Assembly (NCBI RefSeq): GCF_039982735.1
Contig: NZ_JBDWXV010000007.1
Coordinates: 62,001-126,000 of the forward strand
Origin: Saccharospirillum sp039982735
GTDB taxonomy: Bacteria; Pseudomonadota; Gammaproteobacteria; Pseudomonadales; Natronospirillaceae
Direction: 5' to 3'
DNA length: 64,000 bases
A program made the position numbers and the translations under genes. Of the stretch, positions 1-8,362 are shown in pieces (position 1 is the stretch's first letter; each line of letters begins with the position of its first letter). The notes beneath the pieces were generated by a model, which had not been told where the DNA came from, did no database searches, and worked only from the letters and a program-made list of their open reading frames with translations.

Positions 1-262
1 AGTTGAACTCCACCCGAAACGCCCGGTTAATGTGAAATTCGCCGTTATCGTCCTGCCAGGGCACTCGAAAAATGATCTGCCGTTCCGGCTCACAGATGCG
101 CTGAATGACCTTACGGTCGACAAACTCCGGGTACTTGCTCATCACCGGCCCCAGCGTTTCCAGAACCTCCTGAACCGCTTGATGAAACTCTTCTTCGCCC
201 GGGTTGCGGTGCAGTACATCCCGGTAGATCAAATCCAGTTTTTCGTCCAAACGAGCAGACAT
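1..262 (-). CDS. gdhA: NADP-type glutamate dehydrogenase, N-terminal part (runs off the window)
   Basis: The first 87 residues are visible. They carry the family's N-terminal signature, RNPGEEEFHQAVQEVLETL followed by ICEPERQIIFRVPW and an INRAFRVEF stretch, which in full-length hexameric GdhA precedes the substrate-binding GPYKGG segment. The enzyme makes glutamate from 2-oxoglutarate and ammonium with NADPH in the cytoplasm. The ATG at 262 follows a GGAGAG ribosome binding site by five bases. The rest of the gene lies to the left of the window. It is transcribed away from the ModF-like gene. Identification is firm; completeness cannot be judged. Confidence 0.9.
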   Translation of the reverse strand, partial: MSARLDEKLDLIYRDVLHRNPGEEEFHQAVQEVLETLGPVMSKYPEFVDRKVIQRICEPERQIIFRVPWQDDNGEFHINRAFRVEFN

Positions 263-575
263 CAAGACTCTCCAGCTAGGTATTGGTTTCTGTTCGGCAC
301 CCTGAGTGCCGTTGAGAATACGGTAAATCGACGGGGCATTGCACCACAGGGGTGATTCAAAGCGCAATTGACCCGGGCGGGAAAGCAGCCCGAACGCAGT
401 ATCCCGCACAATGCTTTCTCTACACCTGCATCACGTACGTCGCTTTAGCGTGAACGGAGCACCCGAGCGTCGCCAGTGAATCACAATCTGCAACACCCTC
501 TTGGCAAAGATGACCTTGATCACAGCACTGGCTGCGCCTAGCGTAATCCCCTTTCACAAAAATGCGGGTATCGGC
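263..575. other. gdhA / ABC-ATPase divergent intergenic region
   Basis: About 310 bases between divergent genes, presumably holding both promoters. On the minus strand a TATTCT (315-320) with a TGCAAT 17 bases upstream is a weak candidate gdhA promoter. An open frame extends upstream of the ABC ATPase start to a TTG at 501 and an ATG at 510, but that segment has no family similarity. No RNA gene or repeat is seen. Confidence 0.4.
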
Positions 576-2111
576 ATGCAGTTTGAACACCTCTCCGTCA
601 CGGCGCCCAAAGGGCCTGCCTTGCACTTGGCCGACTGGAGGCTGGAACCGGGCGAACGCTGGGTGGTGCTGGGTGGCAATGGCAGCGGCAAAAGTACGCT
701 GGCACGATTGCTGTGTGATGACCTGCAGCCAGCGGCAGGCACGTTAATAGATCGGCCGAAGCGAGTGCACTGGCTATCGCTGGAGAATCAGCAGGCGTTG
801 TACGAACGAGAGCTTTACCGGGATGAGACCGACCTGACCGATCACATTGATCCGGGTACCACGGTGCGTGCTCTGATGGAAGAAATTACCCCCTGGTCAG
901 ACCGCCACGACGAGCTGGTAGCCAGCCTGGGCATGAACGGCTTGCTGGATCGCGGTTACCGCCTGCTCAGCTCCGGTGAAGGTCGCAAAGTCATGCTGGC
1001 CCGGGCCGTGCTGGAACAGCCGGATTTACTGCTGCTCGATGAACCCTATGAAGGGCTCGATCCGAACGCGAGACACGATCTTGAACAGGCACTCGGACTG
1101 CTCGCCGAACAGGGCCAGTGGCTGATACTGCTGATCAACCAGCGCCAGGACATTCCCGCCTGGGCCAGCCATCTGGCCTTGCTGGATCGCGGGAGGCTGG
1201 TGCTAAACGGTGTTGCCGATGAGGTTCAGGCCCATCCGGACTGGCAGGCCGCCCTCGCCTTCACCCGCGCCGATGCGCTTACCCTGCCACCGCGCCAGTC
1301 AGACTTTCAACTGCCCGACTGGCCCGCCGATCAGCCGCTGGTCGATTTACAGAACGGCAAGGTGGAATACGCCACCGGCGTTCAGTTCGAGGGCCTGAAC
1401 TGGCAACTGATGCCGGGCGAGCACACCCAGATCATTGGCCCCAACGGCTGTGGCAAGTCGACGCTGCTGAGCCTGGTCAGTGGCGACCACCCACAGTGTT
1501 ACGCCAATCACCTGACCGTTTTCGGCTATCGCCGTGGTCGCGGTGAAACCATCTGGGACATTAAAAAACACCTGGGGCTGGTCTCCGGTGCCTTGCATCG
1601 GGATTATCGGGTCGCCGGCAATGTGATTACGGCCGTGGTTTCCGGCCTAACCGATTCGATCGGGGTCTACACCAACACCGGCGCCGAAGAGGCCCACCTG
1701 GCGCACCAATGGCTTGAACTGCTGGGGCTGGATCATCGCGCTGGCGATTCCTTTCGCAGCCTCTCGACCGGCGAGCAACGTCTGGTCCTGATCGCCCGGG
1801 CGCTGATCAAACAGCCACCCTTGCTGATTCTCGACGAGCCGACTCAGGGCCTCGACGACGTAAATCGCTTTCGGGTTCTGGCCGCCATGGAGCGCATTCT
1901 GGAAACTGGGCCAACCACGCTGTTGTTTGTCAGCCACCGTGAAGATGAACACCCGGCGCTGATCAAAACCCGGCTCGTTTTCGAGCCGAATGCCCCCCTC
2001 ACGTCGAGCGCAAACAATGCGCCCAACAACCCGACAGCACCAACAAACTCGGGCTGGACAATCAACAGAATAACCACACCAACAGCAGAGTCCTTCTCAG
2101 ATAAACCATAG
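576..2111 (+). CDS. modF: ModF-like double ABC ATPase
   Basis: Two ABC nucleotide-binding domains sit in one chain. The first Walker A is GGNGSGKST with signature LSSGEGRK and Walker B LLLLDEP; the second is GPNGCGKST with signature LSTGEQRL and LLILDEP. This tandem, soluble arrangement of about 510 residues matches ModF/PhrA (photorepair-linked molybdate-operon ATPase); no membrane segments are present, so it is not an exporter. Its exact role is unsettled even in E. coli. I place the start at ATG 576, where family similarity begins (MQFEHLSV), although TTG 501 and ATG 510 are in frame upstream. No modABC genes lie nearby, so a direct molybdate-transport role is not supported by context. The C-terminal 40 residues are low-complexity and Thr/Asn/Pro-rich. 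Confidence 0.83.
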   Translation: MQFEHLSVTAPKGPALHLADWRLEPGERWVVLGGNGSGKSTLARLLCDDLQPAAGTLIDRPKRVHWLSLENQQALYERELYRDETDLTDHIDPGTTVRALMEEITPWSDRHDELVASLGMNGLLDRGYRLLSSGEGRKVMLARAVLEQPDLLLLDEPYEGLDPNARHDLEQALGLLAEQGQWLILLINQRQDIPAWASHLALLDRGRLVLNGVADEVQAHPDWQAALAFTRADALTLPPRQSDFQLPDWPADQPLVDLQNGKVEYATGVQFEGLNWQLMPGEHTQIIGPNGCGKSTLLSLVSGDHPQCYANHLTVFGYRRGRGETIWDIKKHLGLVSGALHRDYRVAGNVITAVVSGLTDSIGVYTNTGAEEAHLAHQWLELLGLDHRAGDSFRSLSTGEQRLVLIARALIKQPPLLILDEPTQGLDDVNRFRVLAAMERILETGPTTLLFVSHREDEHPALIKTRLVFEPNAPLTSSANNAPNNPTAPTNSGWTINRITTPTAESFSDKP

Positions 2112-2163
2112 CGCCCGCACAGCATCAAGAGCTGCGGGTGCAATCACCCGCACTCAGATGAGG

Positions 2164-3537
2164 TTAAGCGGAACCGGTGACATCTGATTGACCAATGCGC
2201 TTAAACAGCTGCGCATTCGGAAAATACCGCCATAAGAACAACAACGCCAAACCAAAGGTCAGCCATTCAGCCAAGGGGATGGCTACAATAAACGGTTGTT
2301 CTGGCAACAGCACGAAGAAGGTGACCAATAACACCGCGGGCAGTACCAAGCCTCTGCTCATGGCAATCAGTGCTGATGCCACCGGCAGGTGCAGTGCGGT
2401 GAGATAAGAGGTGACGATCATCGTCAAGCCATTCACCAGAAACACCGGCCATATCCAACTCACTAATTCGACAGCCAGTACGATGACGCTGGATTCGTCT
2501 TCCTGCAAAAACACCGTCACCAGTTGCTCGGTAAAACCGACCAGCAAACCGACAAAAACCAAGGCGATCAGCATGGCATTCGCCGCACTGACCAACAAAA
2601 AGCGTCGAATGCGCTCCAATTGGCGAGCTCCGAAGTTCTGGCTAACGAATACGCCGCCCGCATCGCCGATGGAAAACACCATCATCATGCCGATCACCAG
2701 CAGATAGTTGAGGACCGTAAACGCCGCGACGCCTTCGATACCATAGCGCAATACGAACAGCCAGTTGAGCACCAGCGCAATGATGGAGCCCGATACTTCG
2801 TTCACAAACTCCGACAAGCCATTGAAAGCAGATTGAAACAGCTCTCGCCAGCCTTGTTGTTGCAATTTGAAGTACAGGTGTCGTTTGCGAAACCAGAAAA
2901 AACTGCACAACACCAATAGCGGTGTGGTTTGCGAAATACCGGTAGCCCAGGCTGCACCAGCAATACCCAGGTTCAAGTGGGCAATGAACAGGTAGTCCAA
3001 ACCAATATTGATGGCAGAGCCGATGGCGAGCGCAATGGCCGCCAGAGCCGGGTAGCCGTCGAGGCGGACAAAGAAGTACAGGGTGACGGTTAGCAGCTGC
3101 GCCCAAACAAAGCCCATGGTGATGCGGAAGTAGATTTGCATCAGCGGCAGCACTTCATCAGTGGCGCCCAAGCCACGCAGCAGCGTTGTTTCAAACACCA
3201 GCGCCAGCGTGGTGACCGTCGCTGCCAGAGCGACGACGGCCATCAGCGTTTTGGAGAAAATACCGCCGGCGGCAGCATAGTTTTCTTCGCCGATGTATTT
3301 CCCGGCTCGCACAGCGCCTCCCATGGCGAGCATAAAGACGAGGCCGAACAGAATGCCGAAGAAGGGTATGATGAGATTTACGGCGGCCAATGCGGTGGCG
3401 CCGACGTAGTTGCCGATAAAAAGACCGTCAACAATATTGGCCGTCGACAGCGCCAACAGGCCCAACATGGAAGGTATCCACAGCCGGTAGAAGGTGGGTA
3501 GAACAGCGCTGGTTAGGGCGTGGTTGGTGCGGGTCAT
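2164..3537 (-). CDS. MATE family multidrug/Na+ antiporter
   Basis: The 457-residue protein has about twelve hydrophobic segments and two repeated halves, as in MATE exporters. Typical elements are the N-terminal P-x-x-x-x-x-L-x-x-STANIVDGLFIG start of TM1/TM2 and the GAxxxAAVNL segment. MATE proteins move cationic drugs out of the cell against Na+ or H+. It stands alone and converges on the ModF-like gene, from which it is separated by 50 bases. The substrate cannot be predicted. Length is normal for the family, and I see no frameshift. Confidence 0.93.
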   Translation of the reverse strand: MTRTNHALTSAVLPTFYRLWIPSMLGLLALSTANIVDGLFIGNYVGATALAAVNLIIPFFGILFGLVFMLAMGGAVRAGKYIGEENYAAAGGIFSKTLMAVVALAATVTTLALVFETTLLRGLGATDEVLPLMQIYFRITMGFVWAQLLTVTLYFFVRLDGYPALAAIALAIGSAINIGLDYLFIAHLNLGIAGAAWATGISQTTPLLVLCSFFWFRKRHLYFKLQQQGWRELFQSAFNGLSEFVNEVSGSIIALVLNWLFVLRYGIEGVAAFTVLNYLLVIGMMMVFSIGDAGGVFVSQNFGARQLERIRRFLLVSAANAMLIALVFVGLLVGFTEQLVTVFLQEDESSVIVLAVELVSWIWPVFLVNGLTMIVTSYLTALHLPVASALIAMSRGLVLPAVLLVTFFVLLPEQPFIVAIPLAEWLTFGLALLFLWRYFPNAQLFKRIGQSDVTGSA

Positions 3538-3824
3538 GGGAAAATGTACTCATCGAACCGATAAAGGCCGGCGATGTTATCACGCAAGGCCTGTGCTGCA
3601 CCGTGACAAAGGTAATCTGGTGCAGGCAAGGCAACATGGATATGACGATGCTCGCCCCCAACCGTATGCCGATGGAGATGATTTTCGAGTACTAAGTCAG
3701 CCTTCGGGCCGAAGCTTCTGTTATCTCAACAATGCCGTTAAAGTGGCCACGCGACGCTATGACCTCCGGCAGACAACGTCGGGGTGAGCTTCGCACTTAC
3801 ACAGTTTTCCAACAGGGACGTCGA

Positions 3825-4577
3825 ATGATTCTGCGCTACTTTCTAAAAACCCTGGCTCTGCCTCCGATGATCTCGATTTTGGTGGCTCTTCTGGCCATTC
3901 TGCTCTGGCGCCAGCGCCCGGTGTTGGCCCGCACCCTGGCTGTTGTCTCCCTGGCCAGCTTGTGGCTATTTTCCTCGCCCATTGTCAGCACAACGCTGAT
4001 GCGCTCGCTGGAAGCACACTACCCGGCATTAAGCGAAGCGCAGCGGGAATCCACAGAGGCAGAGGCCATCGTCATTCTGGCCGGTGGTATTGATGATTCC
4101 GCGCCTGAATTTGGCGTCCCGGTCAGCCTAGATCACACCCTGCTGCGCTTGCGCTACGGTGCTTTCCTGCATCGGGAAACCGGTTTGCCCATCCTGGTCT
4201 CCGGCGGGTCGGTGTTTGGGGACGATGCCAAAACGCTCGCCGCCACCATGGCCAACGAACTGGATTTCAGCTTTCAGATTGACACCCGATGGCTGGAAGA
4301 ACGCAGCCGCACCACCCGGGAAAACGCAGACTTTTCGGCCGCACTGCTGAACGAGGCGGGTATCGACCATATTCTGCTGGTGACCGAAGGGTTCCACATG
4401 CCTCGCTCAGTTCGGGTGTTTGAACAAACCGGCCTGACCGTGACCGCGGCCCCTACGGCCATGACCCATTACTTTGGTGTTCCCTGGATGGGCTGGTTAC
4501 CGTCCAGCCTGGCTTTGCATCAAAGCAGCCTGGCGTTGCATGAATACCTGGGGATGTTGGCGTATCGCTGGCTTTAG
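3825..4577 (+). CDS. YdcF/ElyC-type DUF218 envelope protein
   Basis: Two N-terminal hydrophobic segments (about residues 8-28 and 33-52) are followed by a DUF218 domain. This domain shows the VILAGG strand, the SGG loop, the SRTTRENA helix start and the LLVTEGFHMPRS motif. Relatives are E. coli ElyC, SanA and YdcF, inner-membrane proteins linked to envelope integrity and lipid-carrier metabolism. The total of 250 residues fits. I choose ATG 3825 because AGGGA lies eight bases upstream; the frame opens further up at 3732 but without a ribosome binding site. The gene ends seven bases before the convergent cyclic-nucleotide-binding gene. Confidence 0.88.
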   Translation: MILRYFLKTLALPPMISILVALLAILLWRQRPVLARTLAVVSLASLWLFSSPIVSTTLMRSLEAHYPALSEAQRESTEAEAIVILAGGIDDSAPEFGVPVSLDHTLLRLRYGAFLHRETGLPILVSGGSVFGDDAKTLAATMANELDFSFQIDTRWLEERSRTTRENADFSAALLNEAGIDHILLVTEGFHMPRSVRVFEQTGLTVTAAPTAMTHYFGVPWMGWLPSSLALHQSSLALHEYLGMLAYRWL

Positions 4578-4583
4578 GAACAG

Positions 4584-5075
4584 CTAGGCCTTGCTTCCGG
4601 GGGCATCGACCAGCTTGAAGCTGGTGTGACGCAAGCGCTGGCTCAACAGGTGGGAGACTTTCCACAGCACGCGGAACGCCAGGTCTGGCTCCTCTTTGGC
4701 CATGGTGAACAGCTGGTGGCGCTTGGTGATCACAAAGGTGGTGGGTTCCATGGCCTCGGCCAGGCCGGAGCGCGGTTCGCCGTCGATCAGCGATTGCTCG
4801 CCGAACGTCTGGGATTCCGACAACACCACCAGCGGAATCACGGAATGGTCGGCACCGGTTTTACTGATGCGAACCCGGCCTTTTACGATCAGCCCCATAT
4901 AATCGGCCCGGGCACCCTCGTAGAAAATAACGGTGCCTTTCTCGACTTCGTAGGCAGTGAAGTAGGCGCCGAGGATTTTGATCTCATCCCAGGTAAAGTC
5001 ATTCGCCCAGGTCGTCTGGTCAATCAGTTCGGCGACCGCCAGGCTGGAGTAGTTGACGGGCTTTAACTTATCCAT
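4584..5075 (-). CDS. Stand-alone cyclic nucleotide-binding domain protein
   Basis: A single cNMP-binding beta-roll covers about residues 25-150. It includes the early YEVEKGTVIFYEGARADYM loop, the VKGRVRIS strand and the phosphate-binding-cassette region FGEQSLIDGEPRSGLAEA, whose G-E and R residues are those expected of the family. No helix-turn-helix follows, so unlike CRP it cannot bind DNA by itself; it may act as a sensor for a partner protein. It is transcribed in the same direction as the EVE gene 80 bases upstream and might share its transcript. Ligand (cAMP or other) unknown. Confidence 0.83.
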   Translation of the reverse strand: MDKLKPVNYSSLAVAELIDQTTWANDFTWDEIKILGAYFTAYEVEKGTVIFYEGARADYMGLIVKGRVRISKTGADHSVIPLVVLSESQTFGEQSLIDGEPRSGLAEAMEPTTFVITKRHQLFTMAKEEPDLAFRVLWKVSHLLSQRLRHTSFKLVDAPGSKA

Positions 5076-5157
5076 ACCGGCTCATGTAGCCCCGCTGTGT
5101 GTTGGCACAGTTAACCATACCCCGACGTTGTATTCGGTGCGTCGGGTCACACCGGGG

Positions 5158-5607
5158 TTATCGCTGCACAAGATGTTGCCATTCGGCGTCCGTTACCGGG
5201 CTTACCGAGAGCCGTGCCTGGCGTAGCAGGGCCATGTTCTCAAGTTCAGGCACAGCCTTCAGGGTTTTCAGGCTCATAACACCCGGCCAGTGCCTGACAT
5301 AGCGAATCTGCACCACCGACCAGCGGTTGTTATCGGCCGAGCTTTTCGGGTCGTAATAGGGGGACTCCGGGTTCAGGGCATCCGGATCGGGGGCTGGTGC
5401 ACTGATCACCTCTCCTTCGCCGACAATGCCCGGCTCGGCACAGGAAGAATGGTAGATCAGTACCCGGTCGCCCGGTGTCATCTCCCGCAGAAAGTTCCGG
5501 GCCTGGTAATTGCGAATGCCGTTCCAGGGCTCACCTTGCTTGCCAGCAGCGGCCAGATCGTCGATTGAAAAGACATCAGGTTCGGTCTTTAGCAGCCAAT
5601 TTGCCAT
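5158..5607 (-). CDS. EVE domain protein
   Basis: The 149-residue protein is a complete EVE domain (PUA-like fold), from the WLLKTEPDVFSIDDL start through W-x-G-I-R-N-Y-Q-A-R-N to the L-R-Q-A-R-L-S-V-x-P-V end. EVE proteins bind modified bases in DNA or RNA, and in proteobacteria this short form commonly sits near the 5-formyl-THF cyclo-ligase gene, as here. No restriction genes adjoin, so a housekeeping role is more likely than defence. The start is well defined by the conserved MANWLLKTEP. Confidence 0.92.
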   Translation of the reverse strand: MANWLLKTEPDVFSIDDLAAAGKQGEPWNGIRNYQARNFLREMTPGDRVLIYHSSCAEPGIVGEGEVISAPAPDPDALNPESPYYDPKSSADNNRWSVVQIRYVRHWPGVMSLKTLKAVPELENMALLRQARLSVSPVTDAEWQHLVQR

Positions 5608-5820
5608 TTTTTAGTCCGTTTGTGCGTTTTAAGAATAAAATACTTTGATTTTTATCACAGATTTGTCACATTAGTTGACGGATACTTCGCCACGATTCTG
5701 ACAGCGCGTCGGAATCAGCGCTGTATCACAGTAGAACGCAGTACCACCGGTGTCGAGGCCGGGGTGAACAGACCGGTAAAACCGGCTAACCAACATCCAT
5801 TATTAAAAAAGAAAGCCACT

Positions 5821-5982
5821 ATGAAACGCAGTAAACCGGATATTCTGGTGATGCTGGCGCTGATCCTCGGGTTAGGATTGACCCTGAGCGGCATGTCGAA
5901 GGGAGACAATCGCGAACGCATCAATGATGTGAATGCCAAGGCGTCCGGTATCCTGTTGGGAACCGAGCTTAACCGCCAATAG
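5821..5982 (+). CDS. Small single-pass membrane protein
   Basis: This is a 53-residue frame starting MKRSKPDILVML, with one hydrophobic segment (about residues 8-25) and a polar, positively and negatively charged tail. It lies between the divergent EVE gene and the convergent fau gene, a position where related bacteria often carry a similarly small hypothetical gene. An AAAGAAAG stretch precedes the ATG by five bases. Function unknown; it could be a membrane anchor or a chance frame, so confidence is modest. Confidence 0.42.
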   Translation: MKRSKPDILVMLALILGLGLTLSGMSKGDNRERINDVNAKASGILLGTELNRQ

Positions 5983-6017
5983 GCGCTCTGGCTTCAGGCC
6001 AGGTGCTGCATCCCACG

Positions 6018-6620
6018 CTACTTGTATACGCCCTGGTCGGTGATCACCGCCGCTAGGGGCAGGTCCCACCCTTCCTGGGGAATAGCCTCTACACACTGGC
6101 ACTCATGCGCTACGCCCAGGCGTTGCGGCTGTTGTGGCCAGCGCCCTTCCTGCGCGAAAGTCCGGTCGTAAAAACCGCCGCCCATGCCCAGCCGGCCCCC
6201 GGCGGCATCAAACCCCACCAGCGGCATCAGCACCCAATCGAGCGTCCAGGTGGGAATACGCTTCGGCCTGGCCGGTTCCGGAATGCCGAACCGGTTGGCT
6301 CGCATTGGCTCGCCCGGTTGCCAGTGGCAAAACCAGAGATGCGGACGGACGGGATCGAGGGGGTTAAGCACTGGCAGGAACACAGACTTTCCATCAGCCT
6401 TCAACTGCTCAGTTAGCGGAGCGAGATCGATCTCACCATCGTTCGCCCAATACAGGGCAATGCGTCGGGCGCGAGGGTAATCGGGGTGATGGCGAACCTG
6501 ACGAACCAGACCTACAGCAGCCAGGTGCTGTTCGGTTGGTGACAGGGCGCGCCGGCGAGCACGCAGGTCTTTGCGCAAGGCACGCTTCTGATGAGCTATT
6601 TCAGGGTCGGGCTGAGTCAT
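6018..6620 (-). CDS. fau: 5-formyltetrahydrofolate cyclo-ligase
   Basis: This 200-residue protein converts 5-formyl-THF to 5,10-methenyl-THF with ATP. Diagnostic parts are the N-terminal RALRKDLRARRRALS helix, the phosphate-binding loop in DWVLMPLVGFDAAGGRLGMG and the following GGFYDRTFA. It follows the 6S RNA gene directly on the same strand. This is the classical ssrS-ygfA arrangement, in which both are co-transcribed and YgfA/Fau is connected to persister physiology in E. coli. The ATG at 6620 is about 24 bases beyond the mature 3' end of 6S RNA. Confidence 0.94.
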   Translation of the reverse strand: MTQPDPEIAHQKRALRKDLRARRRALSPTEQHLAAVGLVRQVRHHPDYPRARRIALYWANDGEIDLAPLTEQLKADGKSVFLPVLNPLDPVRPHLWFCHWQPGEPMRANRFGIPEPARPKRIPTWTLDWVLMPLVGFDAAGGRLGMGGGFYDRTFAQEGRWPQQPQRLGVAHECQCVEAIPQEGWDLPLAAVITDQGVYK

Positions 6621-6643
6621 CCGAAACAGACTCCAAAAAACGG

Positions 6644-6821
6644 GTATCCCCAGACTACCGCTGCCATGAGAGACCTTGAACCGTAGAGTTCAAGGCGGCG
6701 TCCCTCGTGATAAATTAGGCTTTCCGACAAGCGGACATGCTCACATTACCAGCTAAGAAACACCTGGGTAAAAATTATCGGCTCGAGGACTTTGCATAGC
6801 TGGCGCATAGCCCAGGGATGT
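6644..6821 (-). ncRNA. ssrS: 6S RNA
   Basis: On the minus strand the 5' part contains CCUCGAGCCGAUA, followed by GUGAGCAUGUCCGCUUGUCGG and AGCCU. The 3' part has CCUUGAACUCUACGGUUCAAGG and GCGGUAGUCUGGGGAU. All of these align with E. coli 6S RNA. The ends pair (AUCCCUGGG at 6811-6819 with CUGGGGAU near 6646-6653), giving the closed terminal stem of about 178 nt. 6S RNA mimics an open promoter and sequesters sigma-70 RNA polymerase in stationary phase. Position between zapA and fau is the family's usual one. End coordinates are approximate to a few bases. Confidence 0.92.
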
Positions 6822-6826
6822 CTTGA

Positions 6827-6854
6827 ATTATAATGAAAATGCGGCGAATGACAG
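6827..6854 (-). promoter_or_regulatory. ssrS promoter
   Basis: A perfect TATAAT (6832-6827, minus strand) lies six to seven bases before the inferred 6S start at about 6820. CTGTCA (6854-6849), 16 bases upstream, is a partial -35. This supports the assigned 5' end. Confidence 0.6.
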
Positions 6855-6970
6855 TCTTGACAGATACGATTTATTCACTTCACGATCACTTTGAAACGCC
6901 CGGCTCGCCTGGGACGCGCTCCCTGGCCCCGCAACGCTGATCGAAAATTTTTCGCAGGATGAGGTTACCC

Positions 6971-7288
6971 TCAATCATCCTCATCCAGATCCATCGCTAT
7001 GCTGATCTGCTCGGGCAATACCTGGCTGATTTTCTGCTCAAGCCGTGCCAGGGTGTCCTGATCGTGAGCGGCCACCGGGGTGGTATCGAGCAACTCCCGG
7101 GTCAGGTTCAATGCCGCCATCACCGCGATGCGCTCAATGCCGAACACTTTGCCGGTTACGCGTATTTCTTTCATTTTGCGGTCCAGCGCCCGCGCGGCTT
7201 CTTCCAGCTTGGGCTCCTGGCCTTCCGGGCAGGCGACGCGGTATTCGCGGTCAAGAATGGTGACGGTCAGGGTCTGTACATTGCTCAT
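6971..7288 (-). CDS. zapA: Cell division protein ZapA
   Basis: This 105-residue protein starts MSNVQTLTVTILDREYRVACPEGQE and shows the ZapA fold: a short beta-rich head (to about residue 40) and a long helix with LDRKMKEIRV and RIAVMAALNLTREL. ZapA cross-links FtsZ filaments at the division ring. Its ATG overlaps the stop of the upstream small coiled-coil gene by four bases, so the two are translationally coupled. An acidic tail (DLDEDD) ends the protein. Confidence 0.94.
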   Translation of the reverse strand: MSNVQTLTVTILDREYRVACPEGQEPKLEEAARALDRKMKEIRVTGKVFGIERIAVMAALNLTRELLDTTPVAAHDQDTLARLEQKISQVLPEQISIAMDLDEDD

Positions 7289-7494
7289 TCCGATTGCTCC
7301 ATGGCCCGCAAGCGCACTATCATCGCTTCAACCCGGTCTCGGGCCAGCTCATTCTGTTTAATCAGTTTAGCGCGCTCGGCTTGCCAGGCAGACCGCTCGG
7401 CTTTCAGCAGCTGGTTCTCCTGCTCCAGGCGCTGAAATTGGTCGAGCAAGGCGTCCAGTTTATGTTCCAGACTCGTTAAGGATGGTTCAGACAT
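7285..7494 (-). CDS. ZapB-like coiled-coil protein (TIGR02449 family)
   Basis: A 69-residue, almost entirely coiled-coil protein with regularly spaced leucines (LEHKLDALLDQFQRLEQEN and following). It overlaps zapA by four bases (ATGA-type junction). This size, composition and coupling to zapA identify the TIGR02449 family, thought to be a division-associated analogue of ZapB. Direct functional data in this lineage are not known to me. Confidence 0.86.
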   Translation of the reverse strand: MSEPSLTSLEHKLDALLDQFQRLEQENQLLKAERSAWQAERAKLIKQNELARDRVEAMIVRLRAMEQSE

Positions 7495-7689
7495 TGGCAG
7501 GCCAGCATTGTTTACGGGGCTCTACTATATAAACGCGGCTTGGTAACGGTCAACGACTGCGGTCACAGCCTGGGCTGTGATAGCATGTTTTATAGGTAAA
7601 AAGTACCAGGTAAAAAGTATGTCCGGACTGGACCCGGACCCGCGCATTCTCTGGGCCACCCCCCTCCTGGCCCTCCGATTGGAGACTTC

Positions 7690-8298
7690 ATGTCCGACTC
7701 GTCAGCAAAACACCCTGAATCCCGCCCTGAAGCCCCTGAAATGGCCTATGACGACCTCGCCGAGCTGTTTCGACGCCTGGGTACCGGCCAAACCCCAACC
7801 TCACTGCATGCCTCCCTGGCGGGCATTCTGGCCGCCGGCCACCGCATGAGCAGCGAAGATTGGGTGCACTGGGCGCTGGAGCTACTGGCTCCGACGGAAA
7901 CCGTCACCGAAGGCCACCACATCATTCTCAAAGGCCTCTATGTGTGGACATTGCAGTCACTCGAAGACACAGGCCTTGGCTTTACCCTGCTACTGCCTAC
8001 CGACGAAGCCCCGCTCGATGAACGCCTCGATGCGCTCAGCGACTGGAGCGGCAGCTTTCTCGGTGCCTTTGGCTCGGTCGGCGTTGTGGCGGAAGGCCAG
8101 GCCCTGCCCGAAGCCGTAGAAGAGGTATTGGAAGACTTGTCGGCCATTGCCCAGGTCGATACCGAATACGATGAAGGCGACCAGGCCGAGGCCGACTTCC
8201 TGGCAATCAGCGAACACGTTCGTCTGGGCGTACTCACCCTGTTTCTGGAATACAACGCCAACGCCGCCAGCGACGACGAACCCCCGGTCGTTCACTGA
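7690..8298 (+). CDS. ygfB: YgfB/UPF0149 family protein
   Basis: The 202-residue all-helical protein carries the UPF0149 hallmarks: YDDLAELFRRLG near the start, the ASLAGILAAGHR segment, the central FLGAFG stretch and the C-terminal EHVRLGVLTLFLEYN. It is a usual upstream partner of pepP. In Pseudomonas aeruginosa YgfB influences AmpC/AmpDh3 expression; whether that holds here is unknown. It is divergent from the zapA pair and lies about 64 bases upstream of pepP, probably in one operon. Confidence 0.92.
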   Translation: MSDSSAKHPESRPEAPEMAYDDLAELFRRLGTGQTPTSLHASLAGILAAGHRMSSEDWVHWALELLAPTETVTEGHHIILKGLYVWTLQSLEDTGLGFTLLLPTDEAPLDERLDALSDWSGSFLGAFGSVGVVAEGQALPEAVEEVLEDLSAIAQVDTEYDEGDQAEADFLAISEHVRLGVLTLFLEYNANAASDDEPPVVH

Positions 8299-8362
8299 CC
8301 CGGGACGCTTGCCGAAAAAATACGCTAACTCTATTGGAAAGACAGACCCTGAGGACGACCGC

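Noticed and set aside
5158..5607. EVE protein as part of a restriction or defence locus
   Set aside because: Its neighbours are the housekeeping cluster with fau and 6S RNA, the common location for this short EVE form.
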